64,000 bases of DNA from Brasenia schreberi (GCA_036023115.1 JAYKKT010000055.1:9440001-9504000); one strand, 5' to 3'. Positions 23,701 to 35,260 are shown, numbered from the stretch's first letter. The notes: generated by a model from the letters alone, not told the origin. Translations and numbers: made by a program.

Positions 23701-24062
23701 AATGAAGATGTTGAGATGAATGAGTTGTCATACAAGAAAAGATCGTAGATATAATGAGATTATTAGAAACAAATTAGGAGTGGCATAGTAGAGGATAAAA
23801 TGAGAGAATATCATTTAAGATGGTTTGGACATATAGAAAGAAGATTAGAAGAAGAACCTATAAGAAGGTTTGAAAAACTAAATTTGGAAAGTATTAAAAG
23901 AGCTAGAGGATGACTACAAAAGTGTTAAAAAAAACAATAAAGAATGATCTAGCTTATTGTGAGTTAACTATTGACATGACATATGATAGAGCTATGTGGA
24001 AACAAAGAACCCATGTAGACGACCCCGTCTAATATGGGAAAAGGCTTAGTTGTTGTTGTTGT
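20785..24062 (+). mobile_element. full-length RTE-clade LINE (copy C)
   Basis: Starts with ACTCCGCCCATG, the same leader as copy B, and ends with aaaggcttag followed by four to five TTG repeats (24042-24061). Both ends and a 14-18-bp target duplication are present, giving a complete element of about 3.28 kb. It sits head-on inside RTE copy D. The + strand reads endonuclease (21170-21750), basic linker (21890-22560) and RT (22560-23800). Stops and frameshifts interrupt the ORF and the RT box is mutated, so it cannot move on its own. Confidence 0.92.
21170..23820 (+). pseudogene. RTE endonuclease-reverse transcriptase ORF (copy C)
   Basis: The endonuclease begins RIGSWNIETLS near 21180 and shows HILCLQETKWVGEK (about 21258-21300), an NG-GI-like segment and LNGHVG (21598-21616). 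A TGA interrupts after TIFKK at about 21745. The RT includes GLDNFPIEVWK (22617-22650), PIYKNKRD, FGFMPGKST (about 22888-22915) and IFIDLEKAYDRV (the first catalytic Asp, about 22985-23020). The catalytic FADD box is FAYD at 23261-23272, losing an essential Asp, and further stops follow. Translation of a working enzyme is not possible. Confidence 0.85.
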
Positions 24063-24080
24063 AATGATATCTTCTTATCA
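24063..24080. repeat. target duplication of RTE C, right
   Basis: aatgatatcttcttatca, next to the TTG-repeat tail of RTE C; partner of 20767-20784. Confidence 0.85.
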
Positions 24081-24437
24081 CATAGAACATATAATGTGCC
24101 TCTCCATTTTAACTAACCAACTTGAATTAATTCTGTGTAACATCTTCATCAATTTTTTCATTGTTTTAAAAAATTGACCCTTAGTATTTAATACTTTCCT
24201 TATAAAGGATGTAATATAGGTTAATCTTAATTTCTGTGTCACTTGAATTAATCAAATTATCAAACTTTCGTTCCATATATTTTGTCTTTGTTTTACTAAG
24301 TCAAAAGTCTTTACTTTCTAATATTTCTTCCCATAGTCCAAATTTCCTATTAACTTTTTTCTTAGACTCATTCACTAAAACAATGTCATCCATTAGTTAT
24401 GCACACCAAGGTACTTTATCTTGAATGTATTTTAATG
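24063..24437 (-). mobile_element. RTE LINE copy D, 5'-truncated part
   Basis: Continuation of copy D after the nested C. It corresponds to the RT segment around and just before the FADD box and stops at 24437, about two-thirds of the element short of a full 5' end, a normal 5' truncation. It is followed directly by the right-hand target duplication in the L1. Confidence 0.8.
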
Positions 24438-25135
24438 TTTCTCCATGCATAACACAAAATTATAAGGAGAAAATGGAACTCTTTGAATTCCCCGAGTTAG
24501 ATAAAATGGTTTTGAAGGCATTTTGTTCCATAGTATGTTGGAACACATTGTAATAACACACTCCATTATAACTCTGATTAAGTTGACAACCCTACTTCTT
24601 GAAGCACATATCAATATAATCCAATGGCAGTTTATCATATGCCTTTTTGAAGTCAATCTTAATAGCAAAAAAAACTCTTGTCGCTTTCATCTCTCTAATA
24701 GAATGTAATATCTCTTGGGATATAACATTCTCTTGGATATGTATACCAAATGGACTTGAGAATAACCTCTGGAATGCTCTTATATAGGACATCTCATAAA
24801 GAGATAGGTCTGAATTGGGTCAAGTATTCCAGATTCTCAGCTTTTGGGATGTGCATCATGCACATGCAATTAATATTTTTCATATCCATATCTCCTCAAA
24901 AAATTCTGGCAAGGTACCGACATATGTCCTTACCAATAATATCTTGTGTTTCAATGATGAAAGATTTTCGGGCATCCATATCTAGTAGTTTGCTATAAAT
25001 CCCTAATCCATTGTGCTCATGAGTTTTGAAACCATAACATCTCTTCGTGGTGAAGAACTAGGCTTAGTTCAACTTGAAGCTCACATTCTAAGTCAAAAGT
25101 GTTCTGAAATGGTTTTGATTATGAGTAAGGATGGC
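24438..25135 (-). mobile_element. L1-type LINE, 5' part (RT N-terminal)
   Basis: This continues the L1 copy at 18545-20308 across the nested RTEs. On the minus strand it reads: an ELQVELS-like and MLWFQKS-like segment at about 25030-25110; then RPIS and SYIRAFQRL (about 24790-24830); QEILHSI with FFAIKIDFKKAYDKL (24620-24730), the catalytic Asp motif of L1 RT; then ECVITMCSNILWN and FYLTRGI followed by FSPYNFVLCMEK (24440-24600). The LCMEK point is exactly where the RTE is inserted. Confidence 0.8.
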
Positions 25136-26184
25136 AATGAGGAAGGTTGGGAACTAGTATACTATACTTGACCTCAACATGAACCTTAATGGGGGGTGGG
25201 GCCGTATAGGTCAGGATTCTCTTTTCTCTGATGAGTATGTGATAAAAATGAGTTATATATGTTTATTTGTGTTATATACACACATAATGTCTTTCGATGC
25301 ATAATCTTGCATAAACATTTTCACAGTTCAATCTTTGAGATCAATGGTGAAGATTTGAATTAAAAGAATATTATAGTACTTTTGTACTTTACACTTAATG
25401 CATCTTATGCATTAAATTTAAAGTAATTTAAATCTCTATCATTTATCTCAAAGATCAAACAATTAAAATGTTTGAGTAAGATCATGAAATTTAAACATTA
25501 TGTAGCTACTACTCTCTCCGCTGTGTTGGTATGGTGTTGGTAAGTAAGAAGTGTACGGATGAGAGCATCCTATCCATGTACCCGAGCCTAAATATGATGG
25601 CATCATGTTAGGCTTCTCCTTTTCAGTTTGCCCAAAACCTAGAAGAGGAGCTAAACCACCTTGGGGCTGGTTTGGGTTTCATGGCCGTTTTCGGGATAGT
25701 TTTGGTTCCAATTATAGTTTGAATGATGGTTCTGAGTTTGGTGCAGTTTTTGTGCATATCATTTTATTTAATGATAAATCATTAAATATATATATATATA
25801 TATATCAATGTTTCATATCGTTATATATAATATGAACTACGTTACGAAATCATATACTCATAATTATATGTAAAACATTTAACTTAAGGTTTTTAACATT
25901 ACAAATTTACATTATTATATTTACAAATTACAATCATATATAAAAAATAAAAATAATAATGGGTTTGACCTTAACTCACTTACTTTTGAGTTAAGCCTCC
26001 TATATATCCTCTTGAGTGAAGAGAAATCAAAGCCTACAAAGTTCTCACTTACCGTTTGGCAAACATGCCTTACTTGAACTGACAAACTATGAATCTAATC
26101 ATTCATATCGTTCTATGCTTGTACTAGTTCCTCTTTTAGTAGTGTAAACATCTTCTCTCTCTATATATATATATATTAACTGTA
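25136..26184. other. unassigned AT-rich region with TA microsatellites
   Basis: No gene or element recognised. It contains short TA runs at about 25786-25804 and 26163-26176. A slightly GC-richer open segment at 25605-25760 is without a known motif. Confidence 0.5.
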
Positions 26185-26715
26185 CTTCTTCATGCTCTTA
26201 TCCTCAATGCTTTATTCTTTTCCAATCATCTAGGGAAGCTTGAGTTTCTAATGCCTTAGGTTATAAGTTAGGGTGATATTCGTATAACATATTTGCACTT
26301 GTACTAAATACATACTTTGCAGCAACTATTTATGCTAGAATAGTAAAAACATCCTTAGTAATAAAGGATAGAATATAATAAGTAACATGATGTTCTTTTT
26401 TATTATTTTAAAATAACAAAACATTCTCCACCCTTATCATCTTTAAATTCATGAAGATCATAATGAGTAAAAATATACGCTTCAAACTCAGTCAAATTCA
26501 TAGTTTATAGATCCTTTTTGGGCTTTATTTTAAAAATATGATAAAAACTTACCGCTAAAAGAGGAGGATGTATAGTTGCTATTGCTCTCTTCTTCTATGT
26601 GTGTAATAAGATGACTTTGTACATAACTATAATCTTTACATAATTGATTAATTATCGATCTTATATTATTAGGAAGATTAATATGCACACACCCCTTTTT
26701 TTCTAAACATCTCAA
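26185..26715 (-). pseudogene. hAT transposase C-terminal remnant
   Basis: On the minus strand 26195-26385 reads as the hAT C-terminal dimerisation region: YYILSFITKDVFTILA, then VFSTSANML, NL-PKALETQ and LDDWKR. This parallels the usual order of an LS-ARD-LAIP motif, a conserved FS-(S/T)-G block, and a C-terminal C/S-LxDW motif. The preceding open segment (26530-26715) is rich in Ser and Asn, like the linker before the dimerisation domain in these transposases. It belongs to a different hAT subgroup from 10014-16311. No termini were found. Confidence 0.6.
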
Positions 26716-27544
26716 AATACAACTGGTCTATCACTTCATGTAGCATATTATTACCAAGATTAATATGCACACACTCCTTGAATAGCTTCCACATGCCATG
26801 CGGTGAGATGACTATTATACTTCACGATATTCATGAGATACTTTGGCTGCTTTTATCGAGCATTAACAACCAAACACAAACAACTTCCACACACCATGGG
26901 GTGAGATGACTATCATACTTTATGATATCCATGAGATACTTAGTCTTCCAATGGAGGGACAACTTATTGCATTGATACAATAGATGATCACTACAAGCAA
27001 GAAAGATATTTTGAGTGATATGTTAGGGATGAGGATCAATGAAGTAATATTAGAGATTAAGTCAGTGACCATTAAGTTTGAGATGCATATATTGATACAT
27101 GATATTTAGAGGGTTGACGGTTATGCTTGGGGTGTAACAACATTAGCTTATCAAATCCAATTGCTTATGGTATTTCATAAGCCAATCAATAAGAGATTAC
27201 CTATAACAAATACTTCCTATCTATCGACTTACTCGTGGTTTCTCATCCAGTCATTTTGATCGCATGCTAACTCTAAAAGCTAGGAAATACTTACAAATCC
27301 ATATCTATAATTAAAATAAATAACTTGTTAAATTCTGAAAAATTACTACAAGAAAGATATTATAGCAAGCAACAATAGTATAAGTTTTTGTCCAGAGCAA
27401 AGAAGTATGTCCACTAAGTGTTGTGCTCCTATTCAAGATGTTTTTCCTATTTGACAAAATAGGTATTTTACAAAATGGCAACTATGTTCTTAATCTTTTA
27501 ATTAAACACAACCTTGTATATTATACATTCTTATATTTTATTTT
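26716..27544. other. unassigned region with an imperfect 56-bp direct repeat
   Basis: Two related segments, at about 26793-26850 and 26889-26945, share ggtgagatgactat and catgagatactt. The rest shows no recognisable gene. The truncated 5' LTR of the gypsy element begins near 27545. Confidence 0.45.
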
Positions 27545-28043
27545 ATGTTGTGCCAAGCAAGCCCATACCTATTTAGTGAGTGGATCCTATTGATTTACTC
27601 AAAGTCAATAAGGGGTGATTGGTCCACCCTTCCCCATGAAGTGCATTAGAGGTTTGTGCCTAGCCTTTTGAGATATAAAAGAGAACCAACAAGGAGAGAG
27701 AAGACATTCAACCATTGAGAGAAAGACAAAGATTCAAAGTGAGAGGGTTGAACAAGAGTGGTGTTCGGGACACCACTAGTCGACTCCCACTATCTTCAAC
27801 TCCCTTGGTAGAGCCAAGCCATTCAAGGAGCACAACTGCCTAGCAGTGCCTTGGTCAGTTGTGTGATTCCCCCTTGGAGTGTATAGAGTCGACTGAGTTA
27901 TCTTATGTAAACCATATTTCATCTTCGATAACAAAACTCCCTTTGTTAAGTTATGTGTTTATGTGCGATTAAAGAAACAACTTGATACAAGGTTGGTTGG
28001 TCTAGAAGGCCAATGTCGGTTGTCACCGCTGCTATGGTAATAA
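27545..28043 (+). repeat. 5' LTR of element G (5'-truncated)
   Basis: Shares sequence with 35553-35768 of the 3' LTR. About 218 bp found at the start of the 3' LTR are missing here, so the original LTR was roughly 700 bp. Contains the R/U5 part up to the primer-binding site. Confidence 0.75.
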
Positions 28044-28045
28044 TT

Positions 28046-28057
28046 TGGTATCGTAGC
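28046..28057 (+). promoter_or_regulatory. primer-binding site (initiator tRNA-Met)
   Basis: tggtatcgtagc differs by only a base or two from the canonical TGGTATCAGAGC that pairs with the 3' end of plant initiator methionine tRNA. It lies two bases after the 5' LTR, where minus-strand DNA synthesis would be primed. Confidence 0.75.
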
Positions 28058-29140
28058 TAGTTATGACACCACTTTTGGCAGTTTTTTGTGGTGGCCTTAA
28101 CAAAAGGCCCAACATGGTTAAGAGTTTTCATTGATAGTTGGAAGGAGCACTTAGAGAATGATCCTTGTGCTTGACAAAGAAGAATCAATGTCTTCATCAC
28201 CTACTGGATAGTTACTGTCCTATTCTTGCCATAATCATCTCACCGCATGAGGATTCAGTGTAGAGCTGAAGGAATCATAGACTTGACGGTGGGAATTCAA
28301 GCAGTCACTCCCCTCACCAATCTCACCCTTACTCCCCTCACCAATCTCACCCTTAATTGGTGGAAGTCAATCACCATTCAGTGGCCCTGCTTGAGGCAAA
28401 ATGTAGGTTGGAGACCACAACCTATGGTGGTTGTGGCAATTCATGGTTGGGAAGGAAAGGCAAAGACTTTTCTTGTGCATGTTTGGATTACATGCAAGTG
28501 GTGGAGAGCCACCGGGCATGATGGGGTTGCACGCAAATGGTGGGCGATAGGAGCCCCATTCCAGCTAGTGTTTGGATTTCTAAATTCAAACATGTAAGGA
28601 TAAGATCAAGTTGTTGGCCTTATTCCATGAAGATCAAAAACGTTCCACAACATTAGGGAAGTTGATCTCAAAATTCAAATTTGAAATTGGGAAAGCTTAT
28701 CCAAGGCTGGAAATTTGAATCCCTGAACTCAAATTCGAATTTGAAAGTAGGCAAGCTGTTGGAGTGCCCTCTTTAAATCAAGGAACTTCCAAAAAGCATG
28801 GAACAAGCTATTGAAGCCCACCCCCCTTGATTTGAGGGATCTTCCCAAGAAGTGTTGATCGAAAACTCAAATTTGAAAAGCTAACAACTGCTACTTTTGA
28901 GGGATTTGAGATTGAGAGAGAGGACACTTATAAATAATCCCTCTCACCCCTTGAAGGAGGTACATCCAAGCATCCGAGGGTAAGAGAGTTTGTCTGAAGA
29001 GAGGTTGAGCCTTCAAGAAGAGAGAAGGAGAAGAAGGAGAGGGAGGAAGACCTGTTGCCCAACCATTCCAAGGTACACTTAAGACTTTCATTTCTCCTCT
29101 TCTCACCCCTCGTGTTCTTTTTTAAGGAAAGAAGGAAGAA
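28058..29140 (+). other. gypsy G leader region
   Basis: Noncoding leader between the primer-binding site and gag. It contains a 23-bp tandem repeat (ctcccctcaccaatctcaccctta, twice, 28308-28354) and duplicated aaattcaaatttgaa motifs (28670-28760). A TATAAATAA motif at 28928-28937 with a downstream purine-rich stretch could be a promoter, but I cannot show that it is used. Confidence 0.4.
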
Positions 29141-29142
29141 CT

Positions 29143-30290
29143 ATGGTGCACACAAGATCAGAGAGTACCTCCTCGTCCAAAGATGACAACCACCCTCGAT
29201 GATTCCACAAGGAGGTTTGAAGACAATTCTTCTGGCAACTCCAACGAGTGTTGGATGCATCATGCACCAACACTTCCATTGCCAATGCAGTACCATCTCA
29301 GGTCTTGTTGACAGCTGAAGCCTTGCAGAACCTACTTCGTCCATCCATGGGAGCTTCAGTCGGATGGCAAGTTGTTTGTCATGTCGACCGAAAGAACCCA
29401 AGCCACAAAAATATGCTAGAGACCAAGACAATGAGGTGGTAGAAAATTGGATATACGATGTTAACACCTACGTTGAAGCCATGAAGATTATGGTGAAAGA
29501 TCAACTCATCCAAGCAGTGATATACCTCGAAGGTGATGCAAAACTTTGGTAACACACCAAATAAAGAATCATGAATGATCAAGAACAACTGACAGTGTCA
29601 AGATGACCAAATTTGAAGAGAGAGCTTTGACAACAATTCATGTTGTCCTATGCGGAGTGGCATATTCGAGAAACTCTACTTCAAGCATAACACATGGGTA
29701 TATTGAGAGAATATGTAAGAAAATTCAATACTTTATTATTGGAAGTGTAAGACATGCACCTAAATGTTCAATTGTTTTTATTTATGCATGGACTCCAACC
29801 ATGAGCTTAAATCGAGTTCAAGGGACATAACCCCACAGATGTGTATACCACAATGGCTATTGTGGACTAATTGATTTGTGAGGAGAACAATATGTAAAGA
29901 AGGAAGAAAACAATGACAAATACAACAATCACAAGCGAAAGGAAAGAGGTTAAGGACAAGAGAACCAACCTCAACATAGAGGATGCAACGCTTTGTGAGT
30001 ATCTGCTATGGGGCATGGAAAGGAGCTCGATGGTACACAACCACCGACCTAAGGAGCTCCAACATGGCAACATTTGACGAGAGGTGGTTGTGCGAGGAAG
30101 AGGACAACAACAAGGTGTTACCGATAGTAGACAAGGCACAAGCTACTTCGACTATGGCGGCCCTCATCTTGCACGTGACTACTCCAACTGAACCCAAGCC
30201 AATTATGTGGTTGAAGATCAAACCGTGGTTGAGAAAGAAGAAGTTTATGCCATACCCTTCTAACTCCTCAATGTCATGACCATGGAGCAA
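29143..30290 (+). pseudogene. gypsy gag remnant (element G)
   Basis: Starts with MVHTRSES, a typical plant gypsy gag start. The capsid (Retrotrans_gag) region is seen as AVIYLEGDAKLW (about 29514-29552), then FMLSYAEWHIRE and LREYVRKFN (29630-29730), and LQPWA (about 29800). The zinc knuckle at 30144-30184 reads YFDYGGPHLARDY, where the two leading cysteines and the last have become tyrosine, so zinc binding is lost. Several frameshifts and stops are present. In an active element gag forms the virus-like particle that packages the RNA. Confidence 0.75.
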
Positions 30291-30329
30291 CCTCAAAGGA
30301 TAGGGTTGATGTGTATGGAAGCCCTATTG

Positions 30330-30680
30330 GAAGACACTTCTTAAGAGTCATGATCGACAGTGGAGCTACACATTCCATTCTAGCAACCACACCTACCTGA
30401 GCGATAGGTTTGAGGTTAGTAGCTTCCGATAAATGGTAGAAAACTATTAATGTGGTTATAGGGAACATCTAAGGCATGACCTTGACCGTGAATATGATGA
30501 TAGGAAGTTGATCAGGGACCATGGACCTACTCATCACTATGTTAGATGATTTCTCACTTATCTTGGGAATATACTTTCTATGGAGAGGAATGATGGTGGC
30601 CCCTCATCTTGGAGGATTGGTGATAAGGGATAAGACACAACCAGGTTTCATCCCTCAATGTGATCCAGGTAAAACCCTTG
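30330..30680 (+). pseudogene. gypsy aspartic protease remnant (element G)
   Basis: The active-site sequence VMIDSGATHSIL is intact (DSGAT at 30356-30370). It is followed after stops by the flap-like region and MDLLITMLDDFSLILG (about 30521-30565), the usual C-terminal hydrophobic-Gly signature of retropepsins. Downstream is a Pro/Thr-rich linker interrupted at 30908 by a solo LTR. Confidence 0.75.
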
Positions 30681-31383
30681 TCGAACTACCGGAACTAGCT
30701 ACTGGATACCTTTGCACCACCATGGTAGTCACGATAGTCTGACACAAGGCCACACACAACACCACTTGTGTGTCTTTCACACTATCTACAGTCCCAAAGT
30801 GCCACCCACATGCCTTGCATCTACGTGCACCACAACTGCACACCCAATATTCCATGCTCCAACCATGCACCCTATCTCTCTTGCCTCCTCCATGCATAGC
30901 ACCCTGTTGTAAACATGAAAATTTCCACTCCCAAGTTATATAAAACTTGAAGTGAACCTTTTCGTGTCTATGCTTGCGCAAGCATGCCAGCTAGCTTACA
31001 CAAACTAGCGAAGACTTTTTAAATGATTTTCTGACTTTTGGCGATTATAGGCAAGTGAACTCTTTTCACTTAAACCTTCTTGAACCGATACTCAAGGGTC
31101 GGTTTAAGCACTTAAGAACTTCAATTTGCAAACAAGCTTTTACTTCAAATCATTCGTGAATGCTCAGTGTTTTGGAAAGAATTCAGTTCGTGCACTTTTG
31201 CCAATTTTATTACGGGGTTAGTCGACCCTAAAATTCTAGCAAGTTTTACTTATTGTGGCCTGATGTGTGTGGAATGTGTGGGCCTAGTTTCAGCATGATT
31301 GGAGAGAGTATCGAGGGATTTTCTGTAATAAACGGATGTAGAGATGCTGAAAATCCTGTTTTGGGTTTTTAAGCATGATGATG

Positions 31384-31622
31384 CAAACTCACCCGAATTG
31401 AAATTGCACCCACTCTACATCTGAAGTAAAACTCACGTGAAATGAAAGTGCAATCACTCTACATTCCCGAAAGTAAACTCATGCGAAATAAAAGTGCAGT
31501 CACTCTATATTCCCAAAGTAAACTCATGCGAAAGGAAAGTGCAGTCACTTTACATTCCTGAAAGTAAAACTCACGCGAAATGAAAGTGCAGTCACTCTAC
31601 ATTCCAGAAAGTAAAACTCACG
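31384..31622. repeat. about 50-bp minisatellite inside LTR1, roughly 5 units
   Basis: Successive units each contain aaactca(t/c)gcgaaa, then gaaagtgcagtcactctac and attcc-gaaagt. Unit boundaries fall near 31384, 31426, 31478, 31526 and 31570. The related LTR at 45916-48124 has only one recognisable unit (46829-46880), so the array expanded in this copy. Confidence 0.85.
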
Positions 31623-31837
31623 GCTGCCCAAGGTGCAGCCCCTTTGTCTTGGTTCGGTCCAAGCTAGCCCACGTCTAGAGGATTACCTTACTCCACTCGG
31701 CTTCAAGCTTCTTCTCCAAGGCCAAGCTCCCTTTGCCTAGCCGGGTCCTTGCTCCACTCCTCCAAGGCTTGCTCGAGCTCCACCTTCTCTCCTCAAGCCA
31801 CTCCTCCAAAAAACCCCTTACAAGCCCCCCCTTGACC

Positions 31838-31848
31838 TTATTTATAGG
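31838..31848 (-). promoter_or_regulatory. TATA box of LTR1
   Basis: Reads CCTATAAATAA on the minus strand and sits in a G/C-rich context shared with the TATA box of LTR2 (47408-47417). Confidence 0.6.
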
Positions 31849-32779
31849 CCAAGGGAGTGGATCTTTTGGGGCGGGTTAGATCTTTTGGTCCAACCCGATC
31901 CAAGGATCCTTTGGGGTGTGGATTTGGATTTTTTTGGTTTAGATCCGATCTAAAAATTCTTTTGTGTCCTTCTTTGGGGGCATGAAATGAATGATCTTTA
32001 AGAGGGCTCTGGTTCCTCAGTGACCCGATTTTAGACTGGGTTTTTTCCAGTCCTTTTAACCGGTCAATGCTTGCTTTTAAGACTTTTCATTTGATACTTG
32101 GCTTGATCCATCTGGTCCCGTCTCGAGCTTGCACTTGATGAGGTTGATCCCAGATTTGAAGTGGATACATATTTCAGTTTTGATAGGTCCAGTTCTTGAT
32201 TTTAGTCTCTCACGGTGCTTGATTCTTGATGGCTTCATCAGGGTCTTGATTTCATTCTGTATTTTGAAATTTGAACTCGCCTTGAACTGAACACCGGATT
32301 CAATCTTCCATCTCGCTTTTATCCAGATAGGCTTGGCCCATCCTTCACTTTTTGACTTGATTTCAAGCTGGATTTTGGATCGGGTTTCACCTATCTATTT
32401 GATCTGTTTTGGAATCCATGGGCTTTTAACTTGAATTTAAAAACTTTTATTTTGAGATCTTTCCCAAAAGGTTTAAACTTTAAAATTTGGAGCTTTTGAA
32501 GGTTCATAAAGGTTGTAAGCTAGTTTTTGAAATTCAGGAGTTTTTGAAAACATCACAATTTTGGGTGTTTACACCTGTGCACCTCTTATTCACCCCACAT
32601 CTGTGCCCAACACCCTACTCCTACCCCCTACATGCCCAACAGTCCTCTTGGTGCCACCAACACCAATACGAGCAATAACCATGCCAACCCTACAAAAAGT
32701 TCCCTTGTTTTCTTGTTGGCAGTTTAGGTACAAAATGAACAAAAGAAGTACCCAATGCTATTAGCCATCCATTTGGAGG

Positions 32780-33600
32780 AGGAACTGAGGATCAACACCA
32801 AATCCATATTGAAGGTAGTTGAGAAATTATTAGAGGATTATGAAGACATGATACCTAAAGTGTTGCCGAAGCAATTTCCGCCATGATGAAGGATGAACCT
32901 TGATATCATTATCACACTCGAAAACAAACTACCATACAAGACGGCATATTGGATGAGACTGGTGGAATCAACAAAACTTTGAAAACAACTAAATAAGTTG
33001 CTAAGTGTGGGCATGATACATCCATTTAAGAGTCCAAACTATCCTCTAGTTCTTTTTCAAAGAAAACAAGATAGTTCACTACGAATGTGTAGATTATAGG
33101 GCATTGAACAAACTAACCATAAGGGATCGATATCCCTTACCTTCGATTGTCGATTTATTTGATAGATGAAGTGGTGCCCATGGTTCATAAAATTGGATTT
33201 GAGATCCAGATGTTGGTAAGTGAGGATAGCTCCTAGAGAGGAGAAAAAGATGATAATGGTGACAAGATACAAATCTTTTGAATTCCTCGCCATACCGTTT
33301 GGTCTCACCAATGCCACTACCATGTTCAGTCATTGGATGAATGAAGTCTTATACGGTCTTCTTGATGAGTTTGTAATCATTTATCTTGATGACATTGTTG
33401 TGTATAGCAAAACTCTAGAGGATCATATGGAACACCTTTAGAAAGTGTTCAATAGCCTGTATGAGCACCGAATCTATGTGAAGAGAGAAAAATGTGAGTT
33501 CAACAGGAAAGAAATTTCATTTTTGGGTCACATTGTAGGGCACAGTCTTGTGAAGATGGACCCAAGGAAAATACTATTACAGGTTTATCCAAGGCTTTTT
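32780..33600 (+). pseudogene. gypsy reverse transcriptase remnant (element G)
   Basis: The RT domain can be followed in two or three frames: a [16 protein letters not shown] start, then [13 protein letters not shown] (about 33085-33125), [26 protein letters not shown] (33275-33315) and the catalytic YLDDIVVYS box, intact at 33382-33408. EFNRKEISFLGHIVG follows (33490-33540). Breaks near 33170-33220 and 33440 prevent translation. In a live element it copies the RNA into cDNA. Confidence 0.82.
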
Positions 33601-33689
33601 CCAACTAACTACCCCACTCACGGAGATAAAGAAGAAAGAGGTATCTTGGGGTTGGGATGCATCACGTGCCCAAGCATTTGAGAGCCTTA

Positions 33690-34060
33690 AGAAGGCTATT
33701 TAAAGCAAATCCATCCTAAGACTACTGGATTTCTCAAAGCCCTTCGAGCTTCACATGGATACAAGCGACATAGCAGTAGCCGACATCTAGGGACATCTAG
33801 TGGCTTTTGAAAGCTGCGAACTCAAAGGAGCAGAAACTCTTTATCCTTCTCATGAGAAGGAGTTACTTATTGTTGTTCATTGCTTGTAGGTTTGGAGAGT
33901 GTATCTTCTAGGAATACCTTTCATAGTGGTCATATACAATATGACCAACACATTCCTCAAAACTTCAAAAAATCGATGACTAGAGCTTATGGAAGAATAT
34001 GAATCTAAATGGCACTATCGGCTAGGAAAGCATAATACCATCACCGACGCGCTTAGCCAG
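33690..34060 (+). pseudogene. gypsy RNase H remnant (element G)
   Basis: Reads LLDFSKPFELHMDTSD (catalytic Asp region, about 33722-33770), AETLYPSHEKELLIVV (Glu, about 33828-33875) and HYRLGKHNTITDALSQK (final Asp of the ADALS motif, about 34013-34063). Stops interrupt the middle. Confidence 0.75.
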
Positions 34061-34239
34061 AAGATGGTTTCAGAGATGATAGCAACCATGATGCGATTAG
34101 AAGGTGACATGCAACAACAAATAAGAATGCATGCCCCCACCAACCCAATGTATGAAGAACTAAGAAGGCAAGTAAAGGAGCACATCACCAAGAAGTTTAT
34201 TGAAGAAGCGGACTTCTATTGACATTGGAGCATCAATTA

Positions 34240-35260
34240 TTGGTGCCAAGCACTGGCAAGCTGTGATGACTTATCATGGGGGAGTTACATGACACTCTCT
34301 ATGCCGAACAACTAGGAAGGGAGAGAGCCATAGGCCTCATCCAATGAAGCTACTATTGGTCATGGATGTCATGAGATATAGAAGACTACATCCGATCGTG
34401 CCCCATATGTCAACAAGATAAAATGGAAAGGATCCACCCCACGGGACTACTGCAACCTCTATCCATGCCGAGCCAACTGTGGTCCTCGGTCACTATGGAT
34501 TTCATTTGTGGTTTCCTAATGTTGATGAATATGAATTAGTTTTTTGGTTGTTGATAGGTTCTCGAAATATGTCATATTCATGGCCACTTCAAGAGAGTGC
34601 TTGGCCAAAGAGATAGCCCACCTATTCTTGAAGAACATTGCAAAGCACTTTGGCATGCCAAAGGATATCATCTTAGATTGAGAAGCCCGCTTCACAAGAA
34701 ATTTTTGGAAGGAGCTCTTCTATCAAGCAGGAACCAAACTGCAATTTTCCACTCCAACTATCCTCAAATAGATGGGAAGACCGAGCATTTCAATGCCTTG
34801 AAGAATACTTGCAACACTATGTAATTGTAACCCCAAAAAATTGGGTGAGCTAATTTGCTCATAATACACACTCAAGCTCCCCAATAGGAAAGAGTCCCTT
34901 TGAGCTCACCATAGGATGGGAACCCCTGCTCCCTCTTAACCTAGCATAAGGTAGATCTGACCGAAGATGCCCAACTACACTTGGCAAACTTTAGGAGAGA
35001 CACACAATGATTGAGGAAGCTTGTGTGCCCCTAGAATGCATCCATGCAAGGATGCCCACATTCGCCAACCGAAACAATTTGTTATTGGCGACAAGGTATG
35101 ACTTCAAATTCCTAATTATATATGGAAACATGTGTATAAGAGAATTCAACTAAATCTCAAGCCTAAGTATGATGGACCATTTGAGATCATAGAGAAGATT
35201 CGAAGAGTGGTCTAGAAGTTTCTCTTACGAAGAGAGAGACAACTTACAATAATGGATCTA
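34240..35260 (+). pseudogene. gypsy integrase remnant (element G)
   Basis: The zinc-binding part shows SCPICQQDK (34396-34422). The core follows: a TMDFI-like segment (first catalytic Asp, about 34493-34507), then FSKYVIFMAT (34560-34590), a D-EARFTRNFWKE-like segment with the second Asp, and QFSTPTI. A C-terminal segment with PKYDGPFEIIEKI (about 35163-35205) corresponds to the usual post-core region. All frames are broken. Confidence 0.75.

Larger units (their letters stand above)
30908..32573 (-). mobile_element. solo LTR of the Tat/Ogre-like family (LTR1)
   Basis: Bounded by TGTAAACA and TGTTTACA and a perfect 5-bp target duplication cctgt (30903-30907 and 32574-32578). It has the same ends and blocks as the LTR at 45916-48124, including cttcttgaaccgatactcaagggtc. 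No internal region is present, so it is a solo LTR left by LTR-LTR recombination. Orientation is minus: the only good TATA box (CTATAAATAA, 31838-31848 on the + strand) points that way, as it does in the 45916-48124 copy. It interrupts gypsy element G between protease and RT. Confidence 0.9.

Noticed and set aside
30712..30981. His/Pro/Thr-rich frames before LTR1
   Set aside because: They are the proline/threonine-rich linker after protease of element G read in alternative frames.
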